From NCBI GenBank assembly GCA_022605955.1, contig JAKCOZ010000010.1:2108001-2172000 (forward strand): a stretch of 64,000 nt of DNA. The letters are read 5' to 3'. Position 1 is the stretch's first letter; each line of letters starts with the position of its first letter. Below are positions 48,400 to 60,317 of the stretch, one piece after another. The stretch is from Rallus limicola. Its lineage: Eukaryota > Chordata > Aves > Gruiformes > Rallidae. The notes beneath the pieces were generated by a model, which had not been told where the DNA came from, made no database searches, and saw only the letters and a list, made by a program, of their open reading frames with translations. A program made the position numbers and the translations under genes.

Positions 48400-49217
48400 C
48401 CATACCCAAAGGGGGGGAAGAGAGGCTCAGCCATTGACTGATCCCAGAAGTACATGACGGTACCTCCCCTAGCATCCTTACGCTATTGTATGTCATTTTT
48501 ACCTTTCAGGTGGCGCTTGAGTGCCTCCAGCCACACACCTTTACTGCAGCTGGTGTGAAGTTCTCGCCCATCACATTTAAAGGTGCAGGCTAGCAACGCT
48601 CACAGCACATGCTCTCTGAGAGGTGGTCGCACCTGGGAGGCAGGGGGCTTCGAGGTGGAGGGGTGGTTTTGTACTATAAGATTATAATGTGCAAAGTTTA
48701 CCAAAGGACAGCATTCTGACAAAACATGACATCCTGTTGCCTCAGGTTAGCGAGCACACAGCTTGTCAGTTCCACTGTCCTTCAGCTCCTGTATTGTCAC
48801 AGCCTGGCCATGGTGTCTCCACTCTGCTGAACCCTCTGAGCAGATATCTTCAGGGTTAGAACATCAAGCTACCCTGATGTTACCAACCTTCAAGATTGCC
48901 TTGGACCTTACTGTGAAGGAGGATATCTAGGAACTTACTGTGAAACAGATGTTTGGCATACCAGCTGTTCTTCTCCCAGGAAATTTCTTGAGTGCTTAAC
49001 TTTTCTTTAAAGTGTGAACATAATTTTAATTTCTAAGTTGCCTGCAGCATTTATTCCACATTATCCACCCTGTGACTCTAGTCACTCAATCTTCACAATA
49101 TTTGAAAGGCATTGGGTGTATCACATATGTTCAAGTGATGAGTATGTACACATCTTGTGGGAATATTGGATAAGTTAAGCATTTCATCATTATCCAAAGT
49201 TTAGCCTAAAATAACTG
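48400..49217. other. Intergenic DNA between the island and the retroviral remnant
   Basis: Contains a good plus-strand acceptor ('tcatttttacctttcag' before 48510) but no matching donor or recognisable exon. Confidence 0.5.
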
Positions 49218-49467
49218 TTAAAATAAAGCAATGCAGCTAGTATTAGTAAAACGACCACTGAGTGAAGCATCTTGTGGAAGATTCCTGTTGCAGTCAGTGA
49301 CTATCCAAAGGGACTGTGGTTCTCCATACCTCCTTACTGTTTCCAACACTTGATGTATTTTCTCTGCATTGCAATGGACAGTAATTAGAGTTTTTTGACC
49401 CTTTCCTGAACTTTTTCCAACAACCACTTCAGGTCTTAATGTTGTAGCAGTTTTTTTATCAGGGTAA

Positions 49468-49472
49468 GGGTC
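49468..49472. repeat. Target-site duplication, left copy
   Basis: GGGTC abutting the solo LTR. Confidence 0.85.
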
Positions 49473-49864
49473 TGTGGTGGTTCAGCACCAAGCAGTGGCT
49501 GAGCACCACGTGCTGCTTGCTCACTCCTAGAGGATAAACAGACAGAGCCTCCATGGTTGGGATAAAGACAGTTTACTGACAAATTTGTTGTGCAAGGGGA
49601 ACAATAACAGCCCAGAGCAAATTACACTAACACCCAGTGATAACATAGAGTACTTTGCCAACCCAACAGAATAGTGCAGGAGGACCAACCTGATGCCCCA
49701 GCAGCACTCAGAATGTCCTGGAGTAAACCCAGGAGTACCCTTCCCCAACCAGCCCCTTTTATGGGGAAGTGATGTCAGGTGGTGTGGAAACAACCTGGGC
49801 TGACTCAGCTCACCTGTGCTGATTGCTTTATAAGGTTAATTCTGGCCTGGCCAGAACCAGGACA
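49473..49864 (-). mobile_element. Solo LTR with perfect 5-bp target duplication
   Basis: Plus-strand ends are TGTGGTGGTTCAGC and GGCCAGAACCAGGACA, so the ends are TGT...ACA. GGGTC lies immediately before (49468-49472) and after (49865-49869). Promoter sense is minus: a CATAAAAG box at 49763-49756. Shared blocks with the LTR at 53816 include the start TGTCCTGGTTC, CCCAGG, GTTTCCACA and CCATAAAAGGG. The end also resembles the LTR family at 22 and 61 kb ('gggataaagacagttta'). It inserted into an older retroviral remnant and lost its internal part by LTR recombination. Confidence 0.88.
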
Positions 49865-49869
49865 GGGTC
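49865..49869. repeat. Target-site duplication, right copy
   Basis: GGGTC abutting the solo LTR on the other side. Confidence 0.85.
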
Positions 49870-52850
49870 ATTCCTACAGGGGTAGGCAGCAGACCTTGAG
49901 CTATAATTGTTTTGTAATAGCTCATGAGTCATGACAGGAGTTGAATAACCAAAGTCATATCATACAACTTCAGTGAAGTTACAAGCACGAATGTTTGAGT
50001 AATTACTTGTGTCTACAATGGCATTATTTATAAATACAAAATCACAAAGGGTTTTCATACAAACACATCCTTTTCCAATGTATACAAGTAGAGTTTCAGG
50101 GGTTTCATTGGGGTGACAAACATTTTGTTCAGTATCAAGACAAATGTCTCGGGCTCTTGCTTTTACAATTGAATCCTCATTGTTCCTGTCCTACATATGT
50201 GCCAACATTAATGGTTTGCCATTTGTCTTCATTCTGTTTGGCCCATCCTCTATTCTCTATAGGATAGAGTATGGTTCCACAGTGATTTAACCCCAGTGCA
50301 GTGACTGGGGATATGGTACATACTGAAGCATTGTATATGGTCAAGACAAAAGTTGTGGCTTTGCTGTCCATAGGGTTGTAGGTGAAATTAACTGGATACC
50401 ACCAGGATTGGAGTTTTCTCTCAGATTCAGTTGCATTGTCCCAAATTACCTTTCAAATTCCAGTGGGTAGGGTGCCTTCCTCACCTTTCTATATAATTTT
50501 AAGTACTATAGATTGGATCTACAATCAAGCTTGGATACAACTAAGAACTAGAGAAACGTTTCATTTACCTCTTCCCACTGAAGCTATATATCTGATGAAC
50601 CGTTGATTATTTCCCAGAGTTGAAAGAGAAGATTATAAAAGGGTGTTTCAATGCACTTAAGTCACTGGTTACTGTGGTTAACTTATTAGCAAGGATTTTG
50701 GCATCTATGCTGTCTACATGCACTAGACTCACAGTCCTGTTCCTAAGAAACCAGTCACATCTCTTAGATCATTTTGAAGAGATGAGAGTCCATGTATGTA
50801 ACCACAATGACCATCCTAAGATGTACTCAGGAATGGTGAACAGATGGGTTTAATCGCAGAAATATTTGTCTGCACTGCTAATTCCACCCATTTGAGGAAG
50901 TATGACAGATTAAACAACACTTGTTGCTGACCTTTATTCTTAATTATGTAAGGGCCTGTGTTGAAGATGAAAGGAGTTAGACTAATAGGAAGCCAAATTG
51001 ATACGTCTTCAAAAGTTGGTGGAGATAGAGGTTCTTTGTTCTTTGTAACTGGTGCAGATGTCACTGTGTTAGTTATAATCTTCAATTTAAAGGACAGCCC
51101 CATGCTGTTGTGGGCCCAGAGGCAGACTACAGAGACCGGCTGAGCCAAAGTAAATTTGTACCAACAGTCTAATTTTTCTATGACACAGGCTTTTCCCTGT
51201 TTCTTTGTTGTGTCTAGTTCAGTTACAGTGATTTGAGTTGCTGGCTGCTGAGTGGATTCAGTAATTACCCTGCAAGCTACTTTTATTTCTTGCCCTGCTG
51301 TTCCCAGCAGCTGTGGAAGTCTCTCTGTATTGTCCCAGCTCCACTCATTTTCTATGTACACTTCTGTCCCATGCATGATCACAGTAGCTAAGTAGTATTG
51401 GGATGTATTCCCATACTTCCAGTGTATCCAATATAGGCTTGGGACCACAGCCATTCTGGGCCCTTTTGGCCACCTATCAAAGGGTTGTGTTAGAATCAGA
51501 GTGAAGCACTGCATAATTCACACAGTTGCTTCACTCTGATTCTAATCCCACTTCTGTGGGATTGTTGATCCTGCAGGCATCTCCTTCAATCAGAGTTTTC
51601 TTCTTTCAGGATTGCTGTGAACACAAAAGGAAGTAAATGTGCTTGGCTCTATTTAATGATCAGGGTTAAAAAGAGGGTAAGATGCACCTGGTGCTGATCC
51701 AGCTAACTTTTCCTGAACAATCTTTGGCTTCCCATGCCTTGGAGCAGTAAATACCATTGCTTGGGAGTAAGCTCCATTCTTGGGAGCAGTAAGTAACATT
51801 GCTACTGTTCCAACCTGCAGCATTTTCACCAGCACAAGTTGTCCAGTGTAAAATCCTGTAGGATATTCTCCTGGTTTAGCATGGATCTTTGGAGTATTAC
51901 GAGATTCACTGAAGACTTTCACTTTGGGGCAGCTGTCCCCACTCCATTAGTTATTCAGTTGGTAGATGGCATAATATAATTGCAAATGCAATGCTGTCCA
52001 GATTCATGAATTTTAGCAAAGTGCTTAATTAATCCATTTGAAACATTCAACAATGCCTTTAGCCTGAGGATAGTAGGGGATGTGGAGTACCCACCAAATC
52101 CCTTTCTCTTTGGCCCAGTATTGTACCTTTGCAGCAGTAAAATGTGAGCCATTATCACTTTAAATTTCCTCTGGTAGCAGAAGTGTGCTGGACTATCCCT
52201 TCAGGCCTTTTACTGTTTTGTCCCCAGTAGCTGATACAGTCATCAGCCATGGTGAGACCAGATGTAACTTTTAGTCCCACCAGGACATATTTTTTTCCAG
52301 TTTGACTGGTACAGGCCACCCTCAGGCTATACCTTCCCATCTGGTGTGACCACACTTTAACATGCAGCCATTCCAGCAAGCATTCCCATTCATTCGCGAC
52401 ATCAATTTGTCACAGCCAGGTGAGGCTGTCTACCCGCTGGTTGGCCTGAGCAGTGATTGAGTTTGAACAGTCACATCCTTTTACCCAGTCAGTAGGCAGC
52501 ACCTTTGATCTCCAGTTGTCTCCAATGATCAGTTTACCTGGGACTGGGACTGTTCACCTGCCTATCACTGGCCGCCCAGGGGCCAATCCATTCAGCATGT
52601 GAATCCCTGTAGATATGGCTAGCACCATGATGTGTGGCTAACGGAACTGCTCCTGAGTTCCCTGACCTGAGGACTGCCTTCACCAGTTGCAATCATTTTC
52701 CTCCTGTGGCCACTTCCAGTGCTACAGCTTTGTACTTCCACTTACTGTTTTCCCTGTGGGACGATGCATCGGTGATCCTGCAAGATCACTGTTTTCCTTT
52801 AAAAGAGGTGCTTCCTGAATCAGGGAGGGTTTGTTTGTTGGAGCCTAAAA

Positions 52851-53815
52851 CAAGAAGATCTTACAATCTATGTCTTGTAGTTTAGATATTTTAATATTAC
52901 CCTTAGTAGTTGGCATGGTTTCACTGATGCCCTCTAGATAGGCATGCCAGTTATGAACCGCACATTGCTGGGTGACACCAGCAGGTGGTATGGTTCCTCT
53001 GCAGGGTAAGTCCAGGAGGAGGAAAGGTCCCCAAAAGATCATGTATTTTTCTCTGTAGGATTTTTTTGCACGTAAAGGCTGGCTATTTGTTCAACATTTA
53101 CATCCTACCAAATTTCAAATATTTCATAGCAGACAGTTTGCATGTTTATTACTGTATGAACAAAATCACATTGTTTCAGGTGTCAGACTAAGTTAAAAAT
53201 AGTCATGCCTAAATGAATTATTTGGAAGCTTTCCAATTTACATATGAAGTCCCAAAGATGTGGACATTGATCATCACTTTTGGCCACTGCAAGCTTAAAT
53301 TTTCTACCTGTTCCTAACTGTTACCCAAGTTCTATATTTGTCACACCCCCCCCACCTTAATATGCTTAAGTAACCTAAAAGTATCATTAAGTCAGCAAGT
53401 GCGTTCCTATTGCTTCCTTTATAGCTCTAACGTGCTAACAATGGGAATTGAATGGCAGCAACTGATATAATGTAATGGATTTCTTTTTAAATGACACTCC
53501 AGAAGTAACCTTTTTCTGTCATCTGAGTTACCAAAAAAACCCCCAACCAACAAACCAACAAAACACCAGTCCCCAAAATCCCCTTTCCTTTGTAGAACAA
53601 TTTGATTTGCAAGATTTGGCAAAATTTCGTGTAGAGTTGCTATTTGTATGGATTTCACATCCTACAGTGCTATCTCGAGTGCACTTATTTTTTCCACTAG
53701 CATTTCTTGTTTCCCTCAGTATTGACATATCACGTTAGATTGATAAACTGTCTTTTAACTCAATAATCTCAAAGATTTAGTGGTGTTGCTCTGACTTCCT
53801 GGCGTAAACACATCT
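52851..53815. other. Possible degenerate pol sequence, then intergenic DNA
   Basis: To about 53040 the minus strand keeps a 65-codon frame that may be more retroviral pol, without a motif I can name. Beyond it is AT-rich sequence with C-runs near 53345 and no recognised feature. Confidence 0.4.
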
Positions 53816-54172
53816 TGTCCTGGTTCCAGCCAGGCCAGTGTTACCTTCCCCAGGCATCCAGCCCAGGTGAGCCGAGCTGGCCGGGCTGTTTCCACATCAC
53901 GGCCCATAAAAGGGTCTGGGAGGGGAGGGCTGGATCCGCGTGGCTCCGGGGCAGTCTGAGCATGGCCGGGCACTGGGCTGGTCACTGTATCTGTGCAGGG
54001 CTCTGTGTTATCACCGGATGGGTTGGTGCCAGGCTCCGTGTTATCACTGTCTGTGGATTCTGTCCCACGCTCTGCTGCTGTTCCCCTCTCTTGTTATTGA
54101 GTCAGTAACTGTCCTTATCCCACCCGGGTGCTCTGTCTGTCTCTCCTCCGGGGAAGGGGTGAGGGAGCTAAC
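53816..54172 (+). mobile_element. LTR of the same family as the solo LTR, opposite orientation
   Basis: Begins TGTCCTGGTTCCAGCCAGG, with 'gctgtttccacatcacgg', a CATAAAAG box at 53905-53912, 'aactgtccttatcccaccc' and 'gtgctctgtctgtctctcc'. These match the minus-sense reading of the LTR at 49473-49864. The expected 3' end (ACCACCACA) is missing, so the right end is truncated or diverged. It is more GC- and CpG-rich than the other copy. Confidence 0.8.
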
Positions 54173-54253
54173 TTAATTCTTTCTTGTAAATTTTAGATGC
54201 TCATCTAGTGAGTGATAGTGAATTACATGCATCTTTGTTGTATTTTCTTACAG

Positions 54254-54380
54254 ATCCTGCATTTAAATTGTCTTCCCCAGCAACAGGATGACATAGATGA
54301 AATTAAAAAGGACAAATGCATTATACTGAAATGGTGTTACAAAAGTTAGGGCTTTGTTCAAAAGTGAATACTATAGCTGA
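54254..54380 (+). other. Candidate exon of a plus-strand transcript
   Basis: Acceptor 'tattttcttacag' at 54253 and donor-like GTGAGT at 54381. The first 32 codons are open (QQQDDIDEIKKDKCIILKW is part of the reading) and end in TAG. No family is recognised. It lies between the 47-48 kb island and the poly(A) exon below. Confidence 0.2.
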
Positions 54381-55807
54381 GTGAGTTCAGAAAAGTTCAC
54401 AGTTAAGTCTGGAAACACTTTAAAAAGACCACTCACCAATTTAATTTTCCTTGAGTATTTTGGAAAGACAATTACATAAATCTATAGTGCTTGTGCATTT
54501 CGATGTGATGAACTGGTTTGCATACAGCTCCATGCTTCAGTGTCTAGAATGTTTCTGGTACATTACATCCATTTAAAAATAGCTGTCTTGTGTGCTCAGC
54601 AGCATAAAGATCCACCTCAGTCTTGTGAGTTTCTTGTGCATTAATTTTCTTTTGGTGATGCCTTTGCTGTTAGTATCCTGTGTCCTAAGGCAGTGTCTTG
54701 ATATTTATCATTTATGAACTCACTAAAACATAAATTTCAACACTAGCATTCTAATTTACTCTTAGCTTGTTCTAAACCTGGGATAGGTACACATTTTGGG
54801 AACTGATTACCACTGGAGACCATAGGGGAGAAATGATTTCTGATCTATTCAGAATGGGTTTGTGCTGTTTCAAAGTACCTGTTTGGACTGTAGTTCAGCT
54901 GCATCTATATTTTCATTATGTTGGTTCTTTGTATTTATATAACTCTATATCATGCCTTTAAGGACACCTCTGGCAATAAAAACAATTTTATATTACATTT
55001 TGAATGTCAGCTTTGGTAATATAATTTTAGTATATCAAGATACTGGACTAGATTGTGGCAGTCCCATTTTATAAAATGGAAGTTGGAACATGGGGGAGGA
55101 GAATGAACCAAGAACAGCCAAAGAAATTTCTGATGGGCCTCTGATTAAAACTAAATTATTTCTGCCATAACTGCTATCTAGTGAACAAAGCTGATACAGT
55201 CCCGTGATGTGCCCTTTGCTAGAGGCTTTGAAAAATCCTGTGAAGTAACCAAAACCAGAGAGACTCTGCAGCAAAAGTACTGATACAGATATTAAAATAC
55301 CTTCCTAAAAAGTTTTAATAGAATCTGAAAGGTAGCCATAAAGCAAATTTAAGCTTAGTCTTACCTACCAGACAGGAACCTACTGGTGGTGAATTTTTGT
55401 TTTGATGGGAAGTAGATTTGGACCCAGTAGAAATACTAGGAAGTAGAGAGATTTGCTGGTATTTCAGGTTTCAAGGACACCATCGCTTTCTCATTACTGC
55501 TGTGACTGCCTTTCCCTGCTTTGGTTACAGCTGGGCTCTTCTGTGCTTTGAGAGCAGGATTGTGTCTGCTGCATTCCAGTGAGACATCCTTGCAGGGAAA
55601 AGGGGATGAGCTATAGTAATGTGGTCACTGGTCAGTGGCTCAACTCTGAAAAGCTGTATTTTAGTTCTGTTCAAAAAATTGCCATGTTTGGAAAATGAGG
55701 CTTGTCTAGGGGATCTATCAGCGCTCTTTTATATATTCTAGTGTATATCCATATGTTAAATTATCTGTAGTTATTTGACTTGATTTCTTTTTTTTCCTTT
55801 GCTACAG
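54381..55807. other. No feature seen; possible intron
   Basis: AT-rich unique-looking DNA between the candidate exons. Confidence 0.5.
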
Positions 55808-56190
55808 GATAAATATTTGTCTAATGCTTCACCAGGTAAACATCTCAACAATAAATGAGGACCTGAAAAAGAAGTAGCAAAGCTACATTTTCAGAAAGAC
55901 CAAAGATTTGTCTAAAAACAACCCCACACTAAAACTTCATGATGAAGCTTCTGATAAAATTACAGTCCAGGCTAATTTTAAAAGTCATCCAGGCATCAAT
56001 TTTAGCACTTCAATTGTTTTGCTTGCTTTGTTCAAGGTGTTTGTCATGATGTTGCAAATTAATGCTATATTTTCTAGATAAGATGTATGTTTCTATGGCT
56101 GTTTATTGTTGTTTTTTTACTTTGTTTATTATTCTGTGACTGTGTAAGAGATACCTAATTTTTGCAATAAAATGGAATTAAAATTCAGTC
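55808..56190 (+). ncRNA. Candidate terminal exon of an unidentified lncRNA
   Basis: A long pyrimidine tract and TACAG acceptor (AG at 55806-55807) precede it. AATAAA at 56166-56171 is followed about 40-65 bases later by a GT-rich element ('tttagttggtgtctttggtg'), a complete poly(A) site. The reading frames are short and full of stops, so it is more likely untranslated. An internal CAG then GTAAAC at 55836 could instead make a 28-base exon. The 47-48 kb CpG island is the nearest candidate promoter. Confidence 0.35.
56166..56171 (+). terminator. Poly(A) signal AATAAA
   Basis: Canonical hexamer with GT-rich downstream element around 56210-56235. Confidence 0.5.
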
Positions 56191-56599
56191 TTCAAGCTGA
56201 AGGAATTTTTGAGCTTTTAGTTGGTGTCTTTGGTGAAGGAAACATTGCAGTCTTTGGTCGTTAGGAATACCTGTTGTGGCTGGCTCTGAGTTATGTGCAG
56301 ACCAGCCAGGAAGTGCCTCTTGCTTAGAGGTGGTGTGCATTATAGTATTTCAAGAGCGGAGGGAGGTAATGGTTTAGGGAAACGTTAGGTAATTTGGCTA
56401 ATAACTGGAGGTAGTGCTGTGGGAGATGCACATGGGCTGCTTGAAAGAGGATGTTGAGCTAATGCTGATTGTTTGATGTATAACAAATCTATAGGTACAA
56501 GGCGTCATACAGACTACTAGATATTGAATCACAGTTCTGTTAAGATTGCTGAATCTTTTCTACTCAGCAAGGGGAGTTGGTTAGAAGATGGGTGGTTAG
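56191..56599. other. Intergenic DNA, nothing seen
   Basis: Unique-looking stretch between the poly(A) site and a CR1. Confidence 0.6.
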
Positions 56600-57153
56600 T
56601 AGGTCAAGAGAGGTCCTTCTGCCCCTCTACTCTGCCCTAGTGAGACCACAGCTGGAATATTGTGTCCAGTTCTGAGCCCCTCAGTTCAAGAAGGACATAG
56701 AACTCCTTGAAAGAGTCCAGCACAGGGCCACCAAGATGATTAAGGGAGTGGAACACCTTCCTTATTAGGACAGGCTGAGGGAGCTAGGCCTCTTTAGCTT
56801 GGAGAAGAGGAGACTGAGGGGTGACCTTATTCATGTTTATAAATATGTAAAGGGTGAGAGTCAGGAGGACAGAGCCAAGCTCTTCTCAGTGATGGCCAGT
56901 GATAGGACAAGGGGCAGTGGGTGCAAGCTAGAACATAGGAGGTTCCATGTGTATATAAGCAGAAACCTTTTCACTGTGAGGTGATGGAGCACTGGCACAG
57001 GCTGCCCAGATAGGTTGTGGAGTCTCCTTCTCTGGGGACATTCTCTGGATACGTTCCTGTGTGATTTAGTCTAGGTGATCCTCCTCTGACAGGATGGACT
57101 AGATGATCTGTCAAGGTCCCTTCCAACCCCTAATGTTCTGTGATTCTGTGATC
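56600..57153 (+). mobile_element. CR1 LINE fragment with 3' end
   Basis: 'gtgagaccacagctggaata', 'gtgtccagttctgagcccct', 'cttggagaagaggagactg', 'ctggcacaggctgccc' and the tail 'ctgtgattctgtgatcctc' mark another CR1 subfamily. An ORF2 remnant of 61 codons (56799-56984) ends early. Confidence 0.94.
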
Positions 57154-60100
57154 CTCAGACTCATAATGGACAGACATCTTGCGGTAAAAATGGGACAGAA
57201 CTGATGAACAAGTGTAATAGGAAAAACTGATGTGGCCTCTAGGTTTCGGTTTAATGTCATACACTATATATTTGTCAGTTCACACTCTCCCTGCTCTTCT
57301 CTAGCAACAACATATGGTGTAGGCTTTAGTCTATGTAGCAGACTTTCTTCCTCCCGATGCAGTCAGTGAGTGTGCATAGAAGTGACCTTGCATTGCTGAC
57401 ACGAGGGGAAAGTTGCTTGTACCAGGGACTCTTCACTCAGGCTTGTCATCAATAATTTTACCTTAGATTTTGGAGTTTCTTTTCATTCTTTGTGGTGAAT
57501 TTTTATAAATTGCAAACGGTTTCTAGGTGGGACTTGGATGTCCTGATCATTTCGTGTCTCCTCTGTGCCTTTTGCACCACCTGGTGGGTTCTTTTAGTAT
57601 CCCTCCAAAGAGTCAGCCTTTCATAGATCCGCGAAACGCACCATTTTCTGGTTTCCAATAGAGATAACTCGCACCCTAGTTACTTTGTCTAATAATAAAT
57701 ATGTCAATTCATACCTTTCTGTCTAACTTCCAGTTCAATTTAACATACAGCATCAATAATCATTACTACAATCTAATTTAAATTTAGTGTTCACCAATCT
57801 GGAGATTCAGCAAGGATGGTACTTTCAGAAGTTATAAATACTGTTTGCATGAAACCATGTGAAAAGAGCTTGACAATGAAGATGTTTTACACAGTTGAAA
57901 CTGTCTTGATATTCTTTCTCCTCCTTGCTAAGCATTATGCTTACAATACTGTTTAGTTATTGGCTTTTCGCTTTTGTAAATTTAAATTAGTAACTCAAGT
58001 TCTATTTAGTACAGGCAAAGTGTATTCCAGTGGTTCCTACATGCATTATCTTTCCCTAAGCAAAAATCCTTTTACATTTAGTAACTTGTATACAAGGTGA
58101 TGGCACTGTTTGCAGTTATGAGGGACACATAAAGTACTCCAAAGCAAGTAAAATTTTACTGAAAAAAACAAGTTTTTTTAAAAAAAGACCCAAACACCTG
58201 AGAGCTAGCCTGGAACTGCTGATATAATCTCCAGATCTAGTTTCAACTTAAACTAGTTTCAAGAACTTGATTGTTTTTCATAGTAAAAAAATCACAAAAA
58301 ATTTTATTCTTGAAAGTAATTTCAAAATTAGGATATTCTGCTGACTGTATTTTTGCTTTTTCAGACTCACTAGGGATAGATGAATTATCCACTTCTTCAT
58401 AGGAGAACATGCAAGCTCAGGAGAGTTCTAATACACTTTCAGCATCTGAATTGCCTGGCAATAGAAATTGCACAAGAAAACAAACCGACCAGCTGAGAAA
58501 GAATTTGCCTCTACTTTTACTTTCCTGAAGATTCAGAAAGAAAGAAGATGGTTCCTGGCGGGGGGGTATTCACCAAGCCACTTCAAATCCTTTATCTGTT
58601 TTTTTCTGGCAGTGGTAACCCCGCTGCTTTAGCTGTTCTAAGTGGTGAATGAAAAAGAGCAAGATTTTCTTTCCCAGTTTACAATAAACTTTCAACCTTG
58701 CCAAGTAAATGTAACCATAACTAAGAGGTCTGTCTTCAGATACCAACATTAAAATATAAATTGCAGCTACCAGGTGACTCCTATCTGCACTTGATTGGTT
58801 TTGCAATTAAAGGTCTGTCCAACAGGTAATCTGTTTCAGTGGTTACTGGAATGAATTTTCTATACTAATATTCTGTGTGTTTCCAATCCAAGTTGAGGCT
58901 GTTTTACTGAAAGGGTTCAATCCCTGACAATCCCTGACTAAGACCCTACTTTACTACAATTCCTAATGTGTCACCACCTCTTCTGGAGAACCTCCAGAAG
59001 ATGAAGACACTTGCTTGGGAAATATTTTTAGTATTTTATGGATGGATTACTAGGCTGTTATTATCAATGGTGTTATTGTATTAAGTATTGCTGTGTGGTA
59101 CAATCTACCTCCCGGGGAGGGTTCACATGGAAACTGGGGAGTGCATGGCTCTACTAAAGTATGCAGAGGCCCATCCATCGGCCAATCAGGCCACTATTCA
59201 GCTGACTGAAAATCAAGCCAGAGGGTTTCCTTTTGGCTTCAATGGGCCCAGACAATACCAAGATATGTAAAAGATAGGGCCTACAGAACTGAACCTCACC
59301 CATGAATAAATAATGATAAGGAGAACACTGCTAAAGGCAAACACCACAGGTGGGATTATCCACTCACACACACTCCTGCCTGCTGTCACATAAGAGCAGG
59401 GAATCCAGGGCTGAAGAATGGCCATGACTACATATGGACAAAGGAAGGCTGATGACTATGCATGATATTGTTGTATATAAGCTGATGTGCTTTGCTAATT
59501 GGAGCATTCATGGCCCAACTAGGTCCAGTGCTGCCTAGCCTAATAGTCACCAAGACTATTGAGTTTTGATTTCTGTTTTTCACAGCATCATTTCACCAGA
59601 CAAAAAAATGGTACCGCCACCCTCCCCAACAAAAACAATAACAAAAAAAAAACCCCAAAACATTAAAAAAACCCAACCCCAAACCCCCCAAAACTGGAGG
59701 TAAAACAGAAGTAGTTTTACAATGTTGACCAGAACACTGCTGCTAATTTTGGAGCATTTTTGAGAATTTTTTTCTTCCTCAGCTTTCTTAGTCTGACAGA
59801 AATAAAGAAGAAACAGAAGGAAAAAAACTTAAGAGGATGAGCAAAATAAACAGTTAAAAAGCATAGTGCACAGGTTACTTCAAGTAATAAAGGATACCTT
59901 TACTGAAGTTGCTTCGGTTCCTTTAATTGCCTTAACCTTATTATAAGCAGAAAAAAACCCTGACCCAATTAATTCTCAGGATGGTTAAGGGCGTGAATTC
60001 ATCTCAAGCCAGTGAATTTAGGGAGCTTAGATAAATTATAGATGCAACAGTAAATGTAGCAGTTCAAACAAATTTGATGCTGAATTATTTTTGAAATCCT

Positions 60101-60317
60101 GACTGTTTAAAAACAGCTGTAATATCTGAAGTTTAACAGTTCATTTATAAATTGAGAGGTTGTGTTTAAATGTTTAAATAGATGGTCTACTGGTTTATTA
60201 TTTGCTTAAAAAAATCAGAATAATAAAAGATGAGGCTAACATGAAATTATACTGACAGTTCTGTGTGGAACTACTGAAATACAACAACCACTGAGCCCAA
60301 ACAAATACATCATCCTA
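57154..60317. other. Intergenic DNA with possible old LTR traces
   Basis: Mostly unique-looking. Around 59180 a CCAAT box (GGCCAATCAGG) and around 59470 a TATA-like TGTATATAAG occur, and at 59886 'aataaaggatacct' resembles an LTR R/U5 border, but I cannot delimit an element. An A/C-rich low-complexity run lies at 59640-59695. A lone GGTTCAATCCC at 58914 is not a tRNA. Confidence 0.5.

Larger units (their letters stand above)
49219..51514 (-). pseudogene. Envelope-like retroviral pseudogene, interrupted by a solo LTR
   Basis: Lies directly 3' of the integrase remnant, where env belongs. An open block of 232 codons (51514-50816) is followed by a damaged stretch, a 64-codon block (50371-50177) in the same frame, a one-base-type frame change near 50180, and a cysteine-rich part with several N-X-S/T sequons running to 49870, with an internal stop near 49960. 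The solo LTR at 49473-49864 and one target-duplication copy then intervene. The frame resumes in phase and ends at a TAA near 49218. Many cysteines and glycosylation sites suit a surface glycoprotein. I do not see a classic CX6CC motif or a clear membrane anchor, so the env assignment rests on position and composition. It is not functional. Confidence 0.5.
49219..52850 (-). mobile_element. Endogenous retrovirus remnant: RNase H, integrase, envelope-like
   Basis: Minus-strand order is 5' pol to 3' env. At about 52850-52560 degenerate RNase H features are seen (a TD-S start and HIYRDSHAEWIG, like the usual IYTDS motif). At about 52480-51930 is the integrase core, including GSHFTAAKVQYWAKEKGI and PYYPQAKGIVE. 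At 51922-51653 is the integrase C-terminal part with GQLVLVKMLQVG. The envelope-like part runs from 51514 to 49219. Reading frames are broken by stops and small shifts. No gag or RT is recognised to the right and the element's own LTRs are not identified. Class is uncertain. Confidence 0.75.

Noticed and set aside
49473..49864. Interpretation as the 3' LTR of the retroviral remnant around it
   Set aside because: Target duplications abut both ends and the retroviral reading frame continues on the far side, so it is a separate later insertion.
57575..57590. CACCACCTGGTGGG as a CTCF site
   Set aside because: The palindromic E-box-like core lacks the AG step of the CTCF consensus.
58914..58924. 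GGTTCAATCCC, a match to the tRNA B-box
   Set aside because: No A-box, acceptor stem or anticodon arm can be placed around it; the 'caatccctga' unit is simply repeated in tandem.
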